Assembly: GCF_014207635.1 (NCBI RefSeq)
Contig: NZ_JACHIE010000011.1
Location: forward strand, 1-64,000
Direction: 5' to 3'
Length of the DNA stretch: 64,000 nucleotides
From: Acetobacter lovaniensis
GTDB taxonomy: Bacteria > Pseudomonadota > Alphaproteobacteria > Acetobacterales > Acetobacteraceae
In this document: positions 1-7,126 of the stretch, in pieces
Numbering within the stretch: position 1 is the first letter of the stretch
Layout: every line of letters begins with the position of its first letter
Notes under the pieces: model-generated
Seen by the model: the letters and a program-made list of their open reading frames with translations, nothing else
Told to the model about the DNA's origin: nothing
The model's database searches: none
Made by a program: the position numbers and the translations under genes

Positions 1-2
1 CT

Positions 3-113
3 GACCGCTCAACTGTCCAAGAGACCTTCCGTGTCATTTCATTTCTGCCTGTGGGTCAGGGTAATCGCTTCATGGAGGTCAAGCTGAGTCTGATTTCCAA
101 TGTTGGAAATTAA
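3..113 (+). CDS. C-terminal fragment of a phage gene (cut by window edge)
   Basis: An open frame runs in from the left edge for 36 codons and stops at TAA 111-113. It reads DRSTVQETFRVISFLPVGQ and then a hydrophobic, beta-rich end with VKLSLISNVGN. The composition looks like the end of a real protein, and its strand and position fit a phage structural gene, perhaps tail or baseplate. That identity is a guess from context. The last codons overlap a 14-bp palindromic motif (95-108) that recurs at 7078-7091. Confidence 0.5.
   Translation, partial: DRSTVQETFRVISFLPVGQGNRFMEVKLSLISNVGN
95..108. promoter_or_regulatory. Palindrome TTCCAATGTTGGAA, copy 1
   Basis: A perfect 6-bp inverted repeat with a 2-bp centre, lying inside the last codons of the partial phage gene. 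An identical 14-mer is found at 7078-7091 near the other visible end of the element. The shape fits a binding site for a dimeric protein; function is unknown. Confidence 0.4.
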
Positions 114-170
114 GCCCGTAGGCTCCTGCTCAGGGCGGTCTAGGTCATCAGGGGTGTAGTTGGCTGCTTG
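112..170. repeat. 59-bp direct repeat, copy A
   Basis: This sequence begins AAGCCCGTAGGC and ends GTAGTTGGCTGCTTG. It matches 574-632 at 55 of 59 positions by eye, in the same orientation 462 bases away. It lies in a gene-free region of the phage element. Duplicated intergenic cassettes of this kind may be recombination relics or paired binding sites; nothing in the sequence decides between them. Confidence 0.8.
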
Positions 171-243
171 TGCGTCTGTGAGGGCGGGGTTCCAGTTTGC
201 TCACTGCGCTCGCCTGTAGTTGGTCTGCTGCTCAGAAGGTGTG

Positions 244-501
244 TTACGAAAACTCTTTATAAGGGAACACTTGTATGGGACTTTTCGTAACGTACCTTTT
301 TACATGAATAATTGGCAGCAAATGAAGCCCCTGACGGGCTTCTGTGATGCTTGCGGAATACCGCAGTAGCTTATTTCGTATTTTGGTCTCTTATATAATA
401 CGAAATAAGTAAGGCAATGGACTCATACAAGTAAACATTCAGTCCAAAAGACCAAAAAGTTTACGAATCAAAGTGCTCCGTAACATTAGACTATTTCGTA
501 A
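244..501. repeat. Cluster of TTACGAA / TTCGTAA dyads
   Basis: The motif TTACGAA or its complement TTCGTAA, or a near match, occurs at 244-250, 284-290, 374-380, 400-406, 461-467 and 495-501. The pair at 370-382 and 397-409 forms a perfect 13-bp inverted repeat (CTTATTTCGTATT and its complement) around 14 bases. This looks like a multi-site operator for a dimeric DNA-binding protein, for example a phage repressor, but no such protein is encoded in view. Confidence 0.5.
324..364. terminator. Two adjacent small hairpins
   Basis: GAAGCCC (324-330) pairs with GGGCTTC (336-342) around five bases. TGCGG (351-355) then pairs with CCGCA (360-364) around four. There is no clear T-run after either, so a classical intrinsic terminator is not proven. 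They may be terminator-like or processing structures downstream of the phage gene that ends at 113. Confidence 0.3.
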
Positions 502-573
502 GTTTTTTTGACGTGAATAATGAGATTCTAATTGGCATTTACTCACAGCAACACGGCAATAACTTAGCAAATG

Positions 574-632
574 AAGCCCGTAGGCGTCTGCTCAGGGCGG
601 TCTAGGTGCTCAGGGGTGTAGTTGGCTGCTTG
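574..632. repeat. 59-bp direct repeat, copy B
   Basis: Second copy of the unit at 112-170, differing at four positions (two near unit positions 13-14 and two in the middle). The bases just before it, GCAAATG, also precede the hairpin at 324-342, so parts of this region seem to have been shuffled or duplicated more than once. Confidence 0.8.
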
Positions 633-741
633 ATGAGAGAAAGCCCTGTGTAGTTCCAGTTCTCACCACAACAAGCTCGCTTCGCTCTATCTTTGGATGC
701 CTCGAACAAGCACAATCGGCTAGTAAGTGCGCGATCTCAAA

Positions 742-908
742 TCAGTGTAGTTTCATAAGGAATATAATATTAATATGATACATATAATAAATGGAACTAC
801 ACTGATTTGAACAAAAAACGCCATTTCAGTGTAGTTCCATAAGGATCATCTACACGCCAAATCAGTGTAGTTAGAGAACATTTTTTCTGGTTCCAACTAC
901 ACTGAAAT
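742..908. repeat. Five iteron-like TCAGTGTAGTT sites, mixed orientation
   Basis: Forward copies begin at 742, 826 and 862. Inverted copies (AACTACACTGA) are at 795-805 and 895-905. The first and third extend to TCAGTGTAGTTCCATAAGG with one mismatch. A partial GTGTAGTTCCA also occurs near 648. Repeated sites upstream of a structured leader and an unknown gene resemble plasmid or phage origin iterons or a multi-site operator. This is inference; the protein that would bind them is unknown. Confidence 0.65.
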
Positions 909-951
909 AGTGACGCAAAAACACCTCAGATTATAAATAGAAATACAATGA

Positions 952-1056
952 GAAGCAGACCCCACCAAGATATGCTTCCCAATAAATAAACATATGAAAA
1001 GCCGATTGATTAGCTGGTCCTGTGGTGGGGTCTTCCAGCTAATTGGTCGGCTTTTC
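952..1056 (+). ncRNA. Predicted kissing-hairpin RNA in the leader of the 274-aa gene
   Basis: Hairpin 1 has a 6-bp stem (GAAGCA 952-957 with TGCTTC 973-978) and a 15-base loop. Hairpin 2 has a 22-bp stem (996-1017 with 1035-1056, 19 Watson-Crick and three adjacent G-U pairs) and a 17-base loop. The loop of hairpin 1 contains GACCCCACCA (958-967), exactly complementary to TGGTGGGGTC (1023-1032) in the loop of hairpin 2. The structure ends 19 bases before the ATG at 1076. The G-U pairs favour an RNA rather than a DNA cruciform. A loop-loop complex or pseudoknot controlling translation, replication or packaging is plausible. Confidence 0.55.
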
Positions 1057-1075
1057 CATTTTGAAAGACTCCACC

Positions 1076-1900
1076 ATGCGTCAAATAACTCTCGAAGAAT
1101 ACAACAGCCTCTCCACTCTTGAACAGAATTGGATCAAGAGCCACAACATCAACGTCATCTCCCCGATAAAAACAGTCAGCTTAGGGATATCCATAGGCAC
1201 GCCATCTCATGACATTGAACCCGATGAGGTTCCGGTTGCGCCGAAGCCAACAGCCGAGGTCGAAAAGACATTCGATCCAGACGTGATCGACGCAATGAAG
1301 GACGGAGAGTTCATCCCGGCGGTTCGCTTGAGGATGCCAGAACGTACCGAAGAAGAGATCGAAAGGATCTGGGCGACTATCCGCATTCAGCTTTGGAAGG
1401 GCCAGACTCCTATCGTAGAGCGCGGTGGAAAGACAGTCGGCGGCAATGAGAAGTTCAGTGCAGCGATCTACTTCAACTCATACATCGGTCATAAGGCAAA
1501 CCAGCACGCAAGTCTTAAAAAGACTGTCCGCTTCTACAATGACGTAGCGACATGGTTCAAAGAAGCAAACCGAGCAACGCGAAACCAGCATTGTAGGGCA
1601 TGGCGTGACCAGTTCAAGAAGACCGTCAAAGAGGCAATCAAGACCTACAAGCCGGAACAGGTTCTCATCGGCAACATCGGCGAAAGCAATGTGAAGGGAA
1701 AAGGTCGCACAAATGATGACTATACGGCCATCGCCATACTGAAAACTGGTGAGATTTACTCAGTCATGTACGCGAAAGCTAAGTGGTACTACGTTTTCGA
1801 GATAGAGGCATTTGCGCCAAGACAGCGCAATGGAAGCATTCTAGTGGCCGATGGTCAGTACACAAGACACTTGCAGAAGCTGCCTATTTGGGGCGGATAA
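1076..1900 (+). CDS. Unrecognised 274-aa phage protein
   Basis: No family is recognised. The likely start is ATG 1076 (MRQITLEEYNSLSTLEQNW); an upstream TTG at 1043 lies inside the leader hairpin and is less likely. Residues 1-75 are polar with a Pro-rich segment. From about residue 85 the protein is mixed alpha/beta with a charged, basic helical stretch (around WFKEANRATRNQHCRAWRDQF). It ends in a Tyr/Trp-rich part. No membrane segment or signal peptide is seen. It follows the repeat-rich region and the predicted kissing hairpins and converges on the terminase gene. A DNA- or RNA-associated role would fit the setting but is not shown. Confidence 0.7.
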   Translation: MRQITLEEYNSLSTLEQNWIKSHNINVISPIKTVSLGISIGTPSHDIEPDEVPVAPKPTAEVEKTFDPDVIDAMKDGEFIPAVRLRMPERTEEEIERIWATIRIQLWKGQTPIVERGGKTVGGNEKFSAAIYFNSYIGHKANQHASLKKTVRFYNDVATWFKEANRATRNQHCRAWRDQFKKTVKEAIKTYKPEQVLIGNIGESNVKGKGRTNDDYTAIAILKTGEIYSVMYAKAKWYYVFEIEAFAPRQRNGSILVADGQYTRHLQKLPIWGG

Positions 1901-1954
1901 CATTGAACACGCATATGGAACATCAGCAGGGCTGCTTGATCTTAGAAAGCCTTC

Positions 1955-3736
1955 TCAGATCATAATAGCTTCCCATGCGTCGCCATTACTGCCATTACGG
2001 ATCATAAAGCGTTCCAAGGCGTTCAATGTGGCCTTCAAGCCGTCAATCTTATCCTGAGGGGCACCTGGGTCTTTATCCACTAGGATCAGACCCCCATTAC
2101 CCACACGAACAACCGCGTTCACGCAGTTCCAAACCAAGATGTCATGATGGAAGTGAATGCGCTGCTCAAGCACCAGTCGCTTGAAGAACTTAGACGCATC
2201 ATTCAATCCACCCATCGACTGGTTTATCTGGCTCACAGCGTCACGACCGAACTGATTTTGAATATTGGTCATCATCTGATGCCCATTCCATCTATCGAAG
2301 GCGGTTTCAATAACTCGATGGCTACGGAACTCCTTGAAGATCATTTCCTGTAGGACTTCATAGTCAATCGTATCACCGGGCATCGTCTCAAGTAGGCCGT
2401 CTTTCTCCCACATCGTGTATTTGGGCTTTGACCCAGACGCCACGAGACGGCTTGGACTGAAGAACCTCGGGTAGACGTAGTAGTGCTTGCGGAAGACGCC
2501 CTCAGCCTCTTTCTCAATGCGTTCATAGACATTCACCAAGGCGGTCATGTCCTCAGTCCAGCCCAAGTCCACTCCGATAATACAGGGGATGTCTTTGAAC
2601 TGCTCTTCTGGAATGGTCAGGTCATTACAAGCCGCGACTTTCTCAGGGGCAAGCCACTTATCACTGCTCTGGTACCAGATATTCAGCAGTTTGGTGAATG
2701 TCTCAGCTTTGGTTTCAGGCCAGTTGCGAGTTCGCTCAATGGCGTTGGCAAACTTGGTGTGATTGATCGCAGAGGTCCACCAAGAGGGGTTGGCCTTGAT
2801 CCATGTGTCTTCTGTGTAGAGGTCATCGCCCTTGTCGATTGTCCACACGCAAGCGAAGGTTTCATCATCATGAAAATCCCCTCTGAGGAGTTTCTTCATG
2901 TAGGTAGATTGTTGGAATCCAAAGTTGGAGAAATTCGTACCAGCGGTCGTGATGCCAACCATCAGGGATTGAGCGCGCTTATTAGAACCTGAACTCAGAA
3001 CGTCCCATATTTCACTATCCGGGTGGGCATGGATTTCATCGACCAAGGCACAATGAATGTTCATGCCATCGAAGCTCTTTGAGTCCTTCGACAGAGACTT
3101 AAATGTCCCACCCTGTAGCTTTGTTGAAATCAGATATTCACGTTTACGGCGGACTTTAATATGTTGGATGATCTTCTTGTTTGCCGGGAATTCGACCTGA
3201 CGCACAACGGAGTTAAAGATCAAGTTCGCTTGGTCTTTCTTTGTTGCCGCAACATAAACTTCCGGTTCCCATTCACCATCCATCGACAACATGAAGAGGC
3301 CAAATAAGCCCATCATTGCCGATTTGCCTGAGCCTCGTGGCACCTCAAGATATGTTACTTTGTATTGGCGTTTATCCTTGTATTGCCCCTCTTTATTTTT
3401 CCAGCCTAACAGCATGGAAAAGACCCATATTTGCCACGGGGCTAATATGAATGGAGTTCCGCCTTTATCGCCTTTTAAGTGGTAGAAGTGTCGGCAGAAG
3501 GCAAAAAATCTAAAGCCCGGATGTGGATCGAAATAATAGAGACAGTTGGGATCAGATAACTTCGCGCGTTCACGTGCAATGGCATTTTTAACGAACTGAC
3601 ATGCGGGTATCATCCCGCTTTCGACTTGCCTCGCATACCACCAGCAATCAAAGTCTTCTTCTTCGATTGTCTTTAGGTATGTATCCATTTTGTCAAAGTC
3701 TGATTGTGTCTCCCTTTCTGTTAAATCGAGTAACAT
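1955..3736 (-). CDS. Phage terminase large subunit (HK97-like)
   Basis: This is the ATPase-nuclease that packages phage DNA into the procapsid. The 593-aa product has a Walker A (VPRGSGKSA, about 132-140), a Walker B with catalytic Glu (ALVDEIHAH, about 230-238), a TTAG coupling segment near 263-266, and a C-terminal nuclease beginning at GVDLGWTEDMTA (about 388). Near the end are further acidic residues in DRWNGHQ and DKIDGLKA. The start at 3736 has a good Shine-Dalgarno (AAGGAG, six bases away). It is transcribed against the neck and tail genes, which is unusual, and no small terminase subunit or portal gene is adjacent. Length is normal for the family. Confidence 0.93.
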   Translation of the reverse strand: MLLDLTERETQSDFDKMDTYLKTIEEEDFDCWWYARQVESGMIPACQFVKNAIARERAKLSDPNCLYYFDPHPGFRFFAFCRHFYHLKGDKGGTPFILAPWQIWVFSMLLGWKNKEGQYKDKRQYKVTYLEVPRGSGKSAMMGLFGLFMLSMDGEWEPEVYVAATKKDQANLIFNSVVRQVEFPANKKIIQHIKVRRKREYLISTKLQGGTFKSLSKDSKSFDGMNIHCALVDEIHAHPDSEIWDVLSSGSNKRAQSLMVGITTAGTNFSNFGFQQSTYMKKLLRGDFHDDETFACVWTIDKGDDLYTEDTWIKANPSWWTSAINHTKFANAIERTRNWPETKAETFTKLLNIWYQSSDKWLAPEKVAACNDLTIPEEQFKDIPCIIGVDLGWTEDMTALVNVYERIEKEAEGVFRKHYYVYPRFFSPSRLVASGSKPKYTMWEKDGLLETMPGDTIDYEVLQEMIFKEFRSHRVIETAFDRWNGHQMMTNIQNQFGRDAVSQINQSMGGLNDASKFFKRLVLEQRIHFHHDILVWNCVNAVVRVGNGGLILVDKDPGAPQDKIDGLKATLNALERFMIRNGSNGDAWEAIMI

Positions 3737-3747
3737 TCCAACTCCTT

Positions 3748-3775
3748 ACTAAATAAACGATATCGAATATTTAGT
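3748..3775. promoter_or_regulatory. 28-bp imperfect palindrome between divergent phage genes
   Basis: ACTAAATA (3748-3755) and TATTTAGT (3768-3775) flank a centre that contains the palindrome CGATATCG. The whole is symmetric except for two positions on each side. It sits in the 50-base gap between the terminase gene and the rightward cassette, where it could serve as an operator for both. Confidence 0.4.
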
Positions 3776-3786
3776 GGGAGACCCCA

Positions 3787-3939
3787 ATGACTACGGTTGA
3801 GATTACTAAAGATAATGCCCGATGGACTGCTGGAACTGTTGTTCGAGTTAAGTCCGTGATTGCCAAGGCTCTTGTGAGTGCAAATGTTGCAAAGGTCATT
3901 TCCGTTGAAGACACGGATGAAGGGCTTTGGGTGAAGTGA
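3787..3939 (+). CDS. Small 50-aa phage ORF, first of the neck/tail cassette
   Basis: It begins with ATG at 3787 after GGGAG and encodes MTTVEITKDNARWTAGTVV followed by a short beta-rich tail ending GLWVK. The stop overlaps the next start (TGATG), which indicates translational coupling. The small size and beta-rich composition resemble the short head-tail accessory ORFs of some phages, but the family is not recognised. Confidence 0.6.
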   Translation: MTTVEITKDNARWTAGTVVRVKSVIAKALVSANVAKVISVEDTDEGLWVK

Positions 3940-4586
3940 TGCTCTACAGCCTCGTAACCAATGACGTGACCAAATACCCCGGTGATGTGAATAGCCTGAT
4001 CGACTTCGTTGGAAGCGCTGGCCCTTATCGTGACGCCATTATTGAGCAGATAGGTGATGCCAACACGTCAACCATTGAAAAGTATCTAGGCACACCTCTT
4101 GGTAAGCGTTCGTGTCGCTTTGTCATTTCACGCAATGCCAGTGAGTTATCGGATGGCTACCACAATTCATGGTTAAGAACAGGAACTGCTTTTACGTCCA
4201 ATGGCATCTCGACAAACCAGTGGATTGAATTGCCTTGCCATGTTGAAAGCATTCAGAATGTCACGGTTTCGATCTGGGGCGGTGAGAATATTGCGCTTGT
4301 TGAGGGCCAGGACTTTTATGTCGATCTAAGCTGCAAATACCCCAAGATCATGTTGGGCTGGAATATGTCCATCATGGACGCATTCTACAAATACAAGAAT
4401 ATGATCGTGGACTTTACCGGTGGCCTCTATGAAGTCGATGGAACTGTTCCTGCGCCAATTCTGCTGGCAATCAACATGGCGACCAAGGGCTTCTTCGAAA
4501 ATCCCGGTGATGGGGTATTCAACCCAATGGAAAATGGGATGAACTTTCTACTCAGGAACTACCAAGTTCCTGCGATTGGAGGTTGA
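3939..4586 (+). CDS. Phage head-tail connector-like protein
   Basis: 215 aa from the ATG at 3939, coupled to the preceding ORF by a one-base overlap. The start of the protein (YSLVTNDVTKYPGDV...DFVGSAGPYRDAIIEQIGDANTSTIEKYLGTP) is a helical segment like those of gp6-type head-completion proteins. A beta-rich part follows with WIELPCHVESIQNVTVSIWGG, typical of connector proteins that set up an attachment surface. The order (this gene, terminator-like gene, sheath, tube) matches the neck module of contractile-tail phages. Assignment rests on order and overall look, not on a diagnostic motif. Confidence 0.55.
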   Translation: MLYSLVTNDVTKYPGDVNSLIDFVGSAGPYRDAIIEQIGDANTSTIEKYLGTPLGKRSCRFVISRNASELSDGYHNSWLRTGTAFTSNGISTNQWIELPCHVESIQNVTVSIWGGENIALVEGQDFYVDLSCKYPKIMLGWNMSIMDAFYKYKNMIVDFTGGLYEVDGTVPAPILLAINMATKGFFENPGDGVFNPMENGMNFLLRNYQVPAIGG

Positions 4587-4587
4587 T

Positions 4588-5169
4588 ATGGATGACCTTC
4601 ACAATCCAGCCCCGATACTTGATGCCGTTGCGGTTATTCAACACCTACAAGCCAATCAGAAAACCTTTGCTCAAGTTGGTATGGGGGCTTCTCCGAAAAA
4701 GATCATTGATCAGACCACACCACAGAAAATCCAGCTTCCTTATTGCGGTATATCTGTTGAGTTCGGGGATGTGACACCCAATCCAGCAAACACCACAACA
4801 GTTCAGGTCTTGGAAGTCATAGTTGCCTGCACGTGTGTCTATCACGCGCCAACTGATCTCACTGGAGCTGGGCAGCAGATTATGTTCATGGATAATGGCC
4901 TGAAAGACCTCATGCACTGTCTCTACAACTGGCAACCAAGTCAGAAGAGATACCTCAATGGCTTTAGACTGGAACGCTTTGAGCGGCTCGGTGATCTGTC
5001 TCAGGATGCCTATGAAGTCTATGTCGCATACTTCACCATACCAATGCAGATTGACTACCTTGATGGGTATTTGTCACCTGAAATCCAATTACAAGAAATC
5101 CAAACTCGAATGATATTGAATAACGACAAAAATAACTCCGTATCTATTCAGAACATTCGAGGAAACTAA
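4588..5169 (+). CDS. Phage tail-terminator-like (neck) protein
   Basis: 193 aa from the ATG at 4588, with GGAGG at 4579-4583 deciding the start over an upstream TTG. The segment with ILDAVAVIQHLQANQ followed by a conserved-looking middle (VLEVIVACTCVYHAPTDLTG, LYNWQPSQ) and a C-terminal beta strand resembles small phage proteins that cap the tail tube (Mu gpK or Gp37-like). It lies directly before the tail sheath gene, where terminators are usually found. Function is inferred from position and fold-like features. Confidence 0.5.
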   Translation: MDDLHNPAPILDAVAVIQHLQANQKTFAQVGMGASPKKIIDQTTPQKIQLPYCGISVEFGDVTPNPANTTTVQVLEVIVACTCVYHAPTDLTGAGQQIMFMDNGLKDLMHCLYNWQPSQKRYLNGFRLERFERLGDLSQDAYEVYVAYFTIPMQIDYLDGYLSPEIQLQEIQTRMILNNDKNNSVSIQNIRGN

Positions 5170-5215
5170 ATACCAGTGACTTTAAGTCACCTCAAATATA
5201 TTTTAGGAGATTATT

Positions 5216-6637
5216 ATGGCTATAATTTCGGGAACTCCGACTAGCTATACCCGCCCTGGGGTTACTGTAAACCTTAATATCAATGATTCATCAACTGGCA
5301 GTAATGAATTTCTAGTTTTGGTTATGGGCAATGCGACATCGGGAACCACTATGTATGGTAAGACTGGGCCATACCTTTTTACGACACTTGACCAGTTGGC
5401 AACTGACTTCGGTAAAACTTCTGACATCTACACAATCATCGAACAGTATCAGCTAACAGACAGTTCCACGTCTCTATATGCAATCAACTTGATCGCCACC
5501 AATGAGAGCACCAGCACTGTCTCTAATGGCAACATCAAGAGTATCACAGCAAACCTGAACAGCACTGCAAGCGCATCTGATCCGGCGGGAACTGGTATCA
5601 CGGCAACTGGTGGCTCTGGCACAGGGGCAACATTTGACGTTACCTCAACACCATCGGCTTCTAAGTTTTTGCCCGCTTCGGTTGCAATCAATAACCCCGG
5701 TACTGGTTATAAAGTCGGTGACACTTTGACGATTACAGGTGTTGGTACACTCACTGTTGCTACTGTCGATGAGACAACCATAACAGGTGTGACCGATGAC
5801 GTTCTTATGGAACAGACCCTAGCTACAGTCGGCGATATAGAGTTCGACCTTGTCATAGGAACACTTAGCAGTGCGGCAGCAATTCAGGGCTGGCAGACAT
5901 ATGCTGAGAAAACTTGGTCAGCAACATCCGAGCTCTATGGCATCTACATCACTGCAAAGCAAGCAGCTTCCGCTAATGCGTTTATCACAGCGGCAGGGGA
6001 TTTTACGTCAGCGGATAAAACCGTTGTCTTCCCATGCCCAATGTCTTTGTCTCCGGCTCGTTTGATTGGTCAGGCAGCAGCCGAGATTGCAACACGCACA
6101 CAGATCAGTCCAAGCCTTCCGCTTCGTAGTTGGGCATTGGGAATTGGCGTAGTGCCATTGGCTGAACGTATGCCTCAGAGCGTTCTCGATACTCTCTTTG
6201 CGAATGGGTATTCTACGATCAGCTATGACAGAGCGGGTAATCCGACGATCCAGAGAACACGCATTGCGGCAACTCTGTCTTCAACTGGTGACGCGATCAA
6301 TGACACCTCGTTGGAAACTCCATTCCAGAGCGCATATGCGGCAAAATATTTCCGCACTCAGTTGACCCCCTACACCTCAAGTCCACACATTCTAGTTGAT
6401 GATGGTCTTGAGACACCGAGCATCTATATGACCAGTCCATCGGCAGTTAAGGGCACGATGGTTCATGCCTACCAAGACCTCGTTGATCTTGGGGTTTGCA
6501 CTGACATCAAGAGCTTCACAGCATCATTGGCTGTTGAGAAGGACACTCAGGTTATTGGGCGTCTGAATATTCAGGCATCCGGCACACTGACATGGGGTCT
6601 CAATCAGATTGCACTCAATTTGAGCCTATCGAAATAA
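5216..6637 (+). CDS. Phage contractile tail sheath protein
   Basis: 473 aa, start at ATG 5216 after AGGAG. The N-terminus (SYTRPGVTVNLNI) is the usual sheath handshake strand. The C-terminal half, with ATRTQISPSLPLRSWALG, an RTRIAATLSS segment and a closing TWGLNQIALNLSLSK, fits the conserved sheath core. Residues about 95-190 form a Gly/Thr/Ser-rich insertion with PGTGYKVGDTLTI, a beta-rich module often seen in phage surface proteins. This suggests a decorated outer domain. Contraction of the sheath drives the tube through the host envelope. The next gene is the probable tube. Confidence 0.85.
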   Translation: MAIISGTPTSYTRPGVTVNLNINDSSTGSNEFLVLVMGNATSGTTMYGKTGPYLFTTLDQLATDFGKTSDIYTIIEQYQLTDSSTSLYAINLIATNESTSTVSNGNIKSITANLNSTASASDPAGTGITATGGSGTGATFDVTSTPSASKFLPASVAINNPGTGYKVGDTLTITGVGTLTVATVDETTITGVTDDVLMEQTLATVGDIEFDLVIGTLSSAAAIQGWQTYAEKTWSATSELYGIYITAKQAASANAFITAAGDFTSADKTVVFPCPMSLSPARLIGQAAAEIATRTQISPSLPLRSWALGIGVVPLAERMPQSVLDTLFANGYSTISYDRAGNPTIQRTRIAATLSSTGDAINDTSLETPFQSAYAAKYFRTQLTPYTSSPHILVDDGLETPSIYMTSPSAVKGTMVHAYQDLVDLGVCTDIKSFTASLAVEKDTQVIGRLNIQASGTLTWGLNQIALNLSLSK

Positions 6638-6651
6638 TTTAGGAGATATTT

Positions 6652-7029
6652 ATGGATCAGTTTTTGAAAGGCGCATTGAGCGCATACATTGACACTGTCT
6701 ATTACCCAACTGCCGAATCAGTGTCCTATAAGGCACCATTTGAATCCAACATTCCCGCAGAGTCTAATCAAGGCCCACTGGCTAATGTGGTGACTTGGCA
6801 CAAGGAAGCTGGAACGATCAATCTGACCGTTTTGCATTATTCGGGTTGTGACTATGTGGGAAATTTCAGCAAGCCCGGCGGTTACAACATCACGTTGAAT
6901 GGCCGCTCTGGTAACTCAATCATCGCTAAGGGGTGCTGGCTCGTAGAAGCACCACAGCACGATCAGGTTAATGGCACGACCGAACTCTCATTCGGTACAT
7001 TATCCATGCAGTTCGTAATGGCATCTTAA
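6652..7029 (+). CDS. Phage tail tube-like protein
   Basis: 125 aa, starting at ATG 6652 with AGGAG upstream, 14 bases after the sheath gene. The product is beta-rich (WHKEAGTINLTVLHYSGCD, GGYNITLNGRSGNSIIAKG, TELSFGTLSMQFVM), as expected for small tube subunits of contractile tails. The position immediately after the sheath is the classical place for the tube gene. A strong intrinsic terminator follows at 7032-7062, so the visible cassette ends here. No tape measure, chaperone or baseplate gene follows. Confidence 0.7.
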   Translation: MDQFLKGALSAYIDTVYYPTAESVSYKAPFESNIPAESNQGPLANVVTWHKEAGTINLTVLHYSGCDYVGNFSKPGGYNITLNGRSGNSIIAKGCWLVEAPQHDQVNGTTELSFGTLSMQFVMAS

Positions 7030-7031
7030 GC

Positions 7032-7062
7032 AAAAGCCCCGACTGGTAAGGCCGGGGCTTTT
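7032..7062 (+). terminator. Intrinsic terminator after the tail cassette
   Basis: AAAAGCCCCG (7032-7041) pairs with CGGGGCTTTT (7053-7062) around 11 bases, giving a GC-rich stem with a T-run on the plus strand. It begins just after the tube gene stop. Confidence 0.8.
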
Positions 7063-7077
7063 CCATGACTGGTTGGA

Positions 7078-7091
7078 TTCCAATGTTGGAA
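7078..7091. promoter_or_regulatory. Palindrome TTCCAATGTTGGAA, copy 2
   Basis: Identical to 95-108. It sits between the tail-cassette terminator and the start of the 79-aa gene, about 36 bases upstream of that start, where it could act as an operator. Confidence 0.4.
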
Positions 7092-7126
7092 GTTGACTAA
7101 AACATTAGTTCCTATTTTGTTCTGAT

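Larger units (their letters stand above)
114..1075. other. Gene-free, repeat-rich phage regulatory region
   Basis: No convincing coding frame is present on either strand over about 960 bases. The region holds a 59-bp direct repeat, scattered TTACGAA/TTCGTAA dyads (244-501), two small adjacent hairpins (324-364), five TCAGTGTAGTT sites (742-905) and a pair of complementary hairpins (952-1056) just before the 274-aa gene. Such density is typical of an origin, an immunity/operator region or a packaging region. Which of these it is cannot be read from the sequence. Confidence 0.6.

Noticed and set aside
1..1000. Possible CRISPR array in the repeat-rich region
   Set aside because: The repeats differ in length, orientation and spacing and there are no regular spacers or cas genes.
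2483..2992. 169-codon plus-strand frame inside the terminase gene
   Set aside because: Antisense shadow of a gene with clear Walker and nuclease motifs on the other strand.
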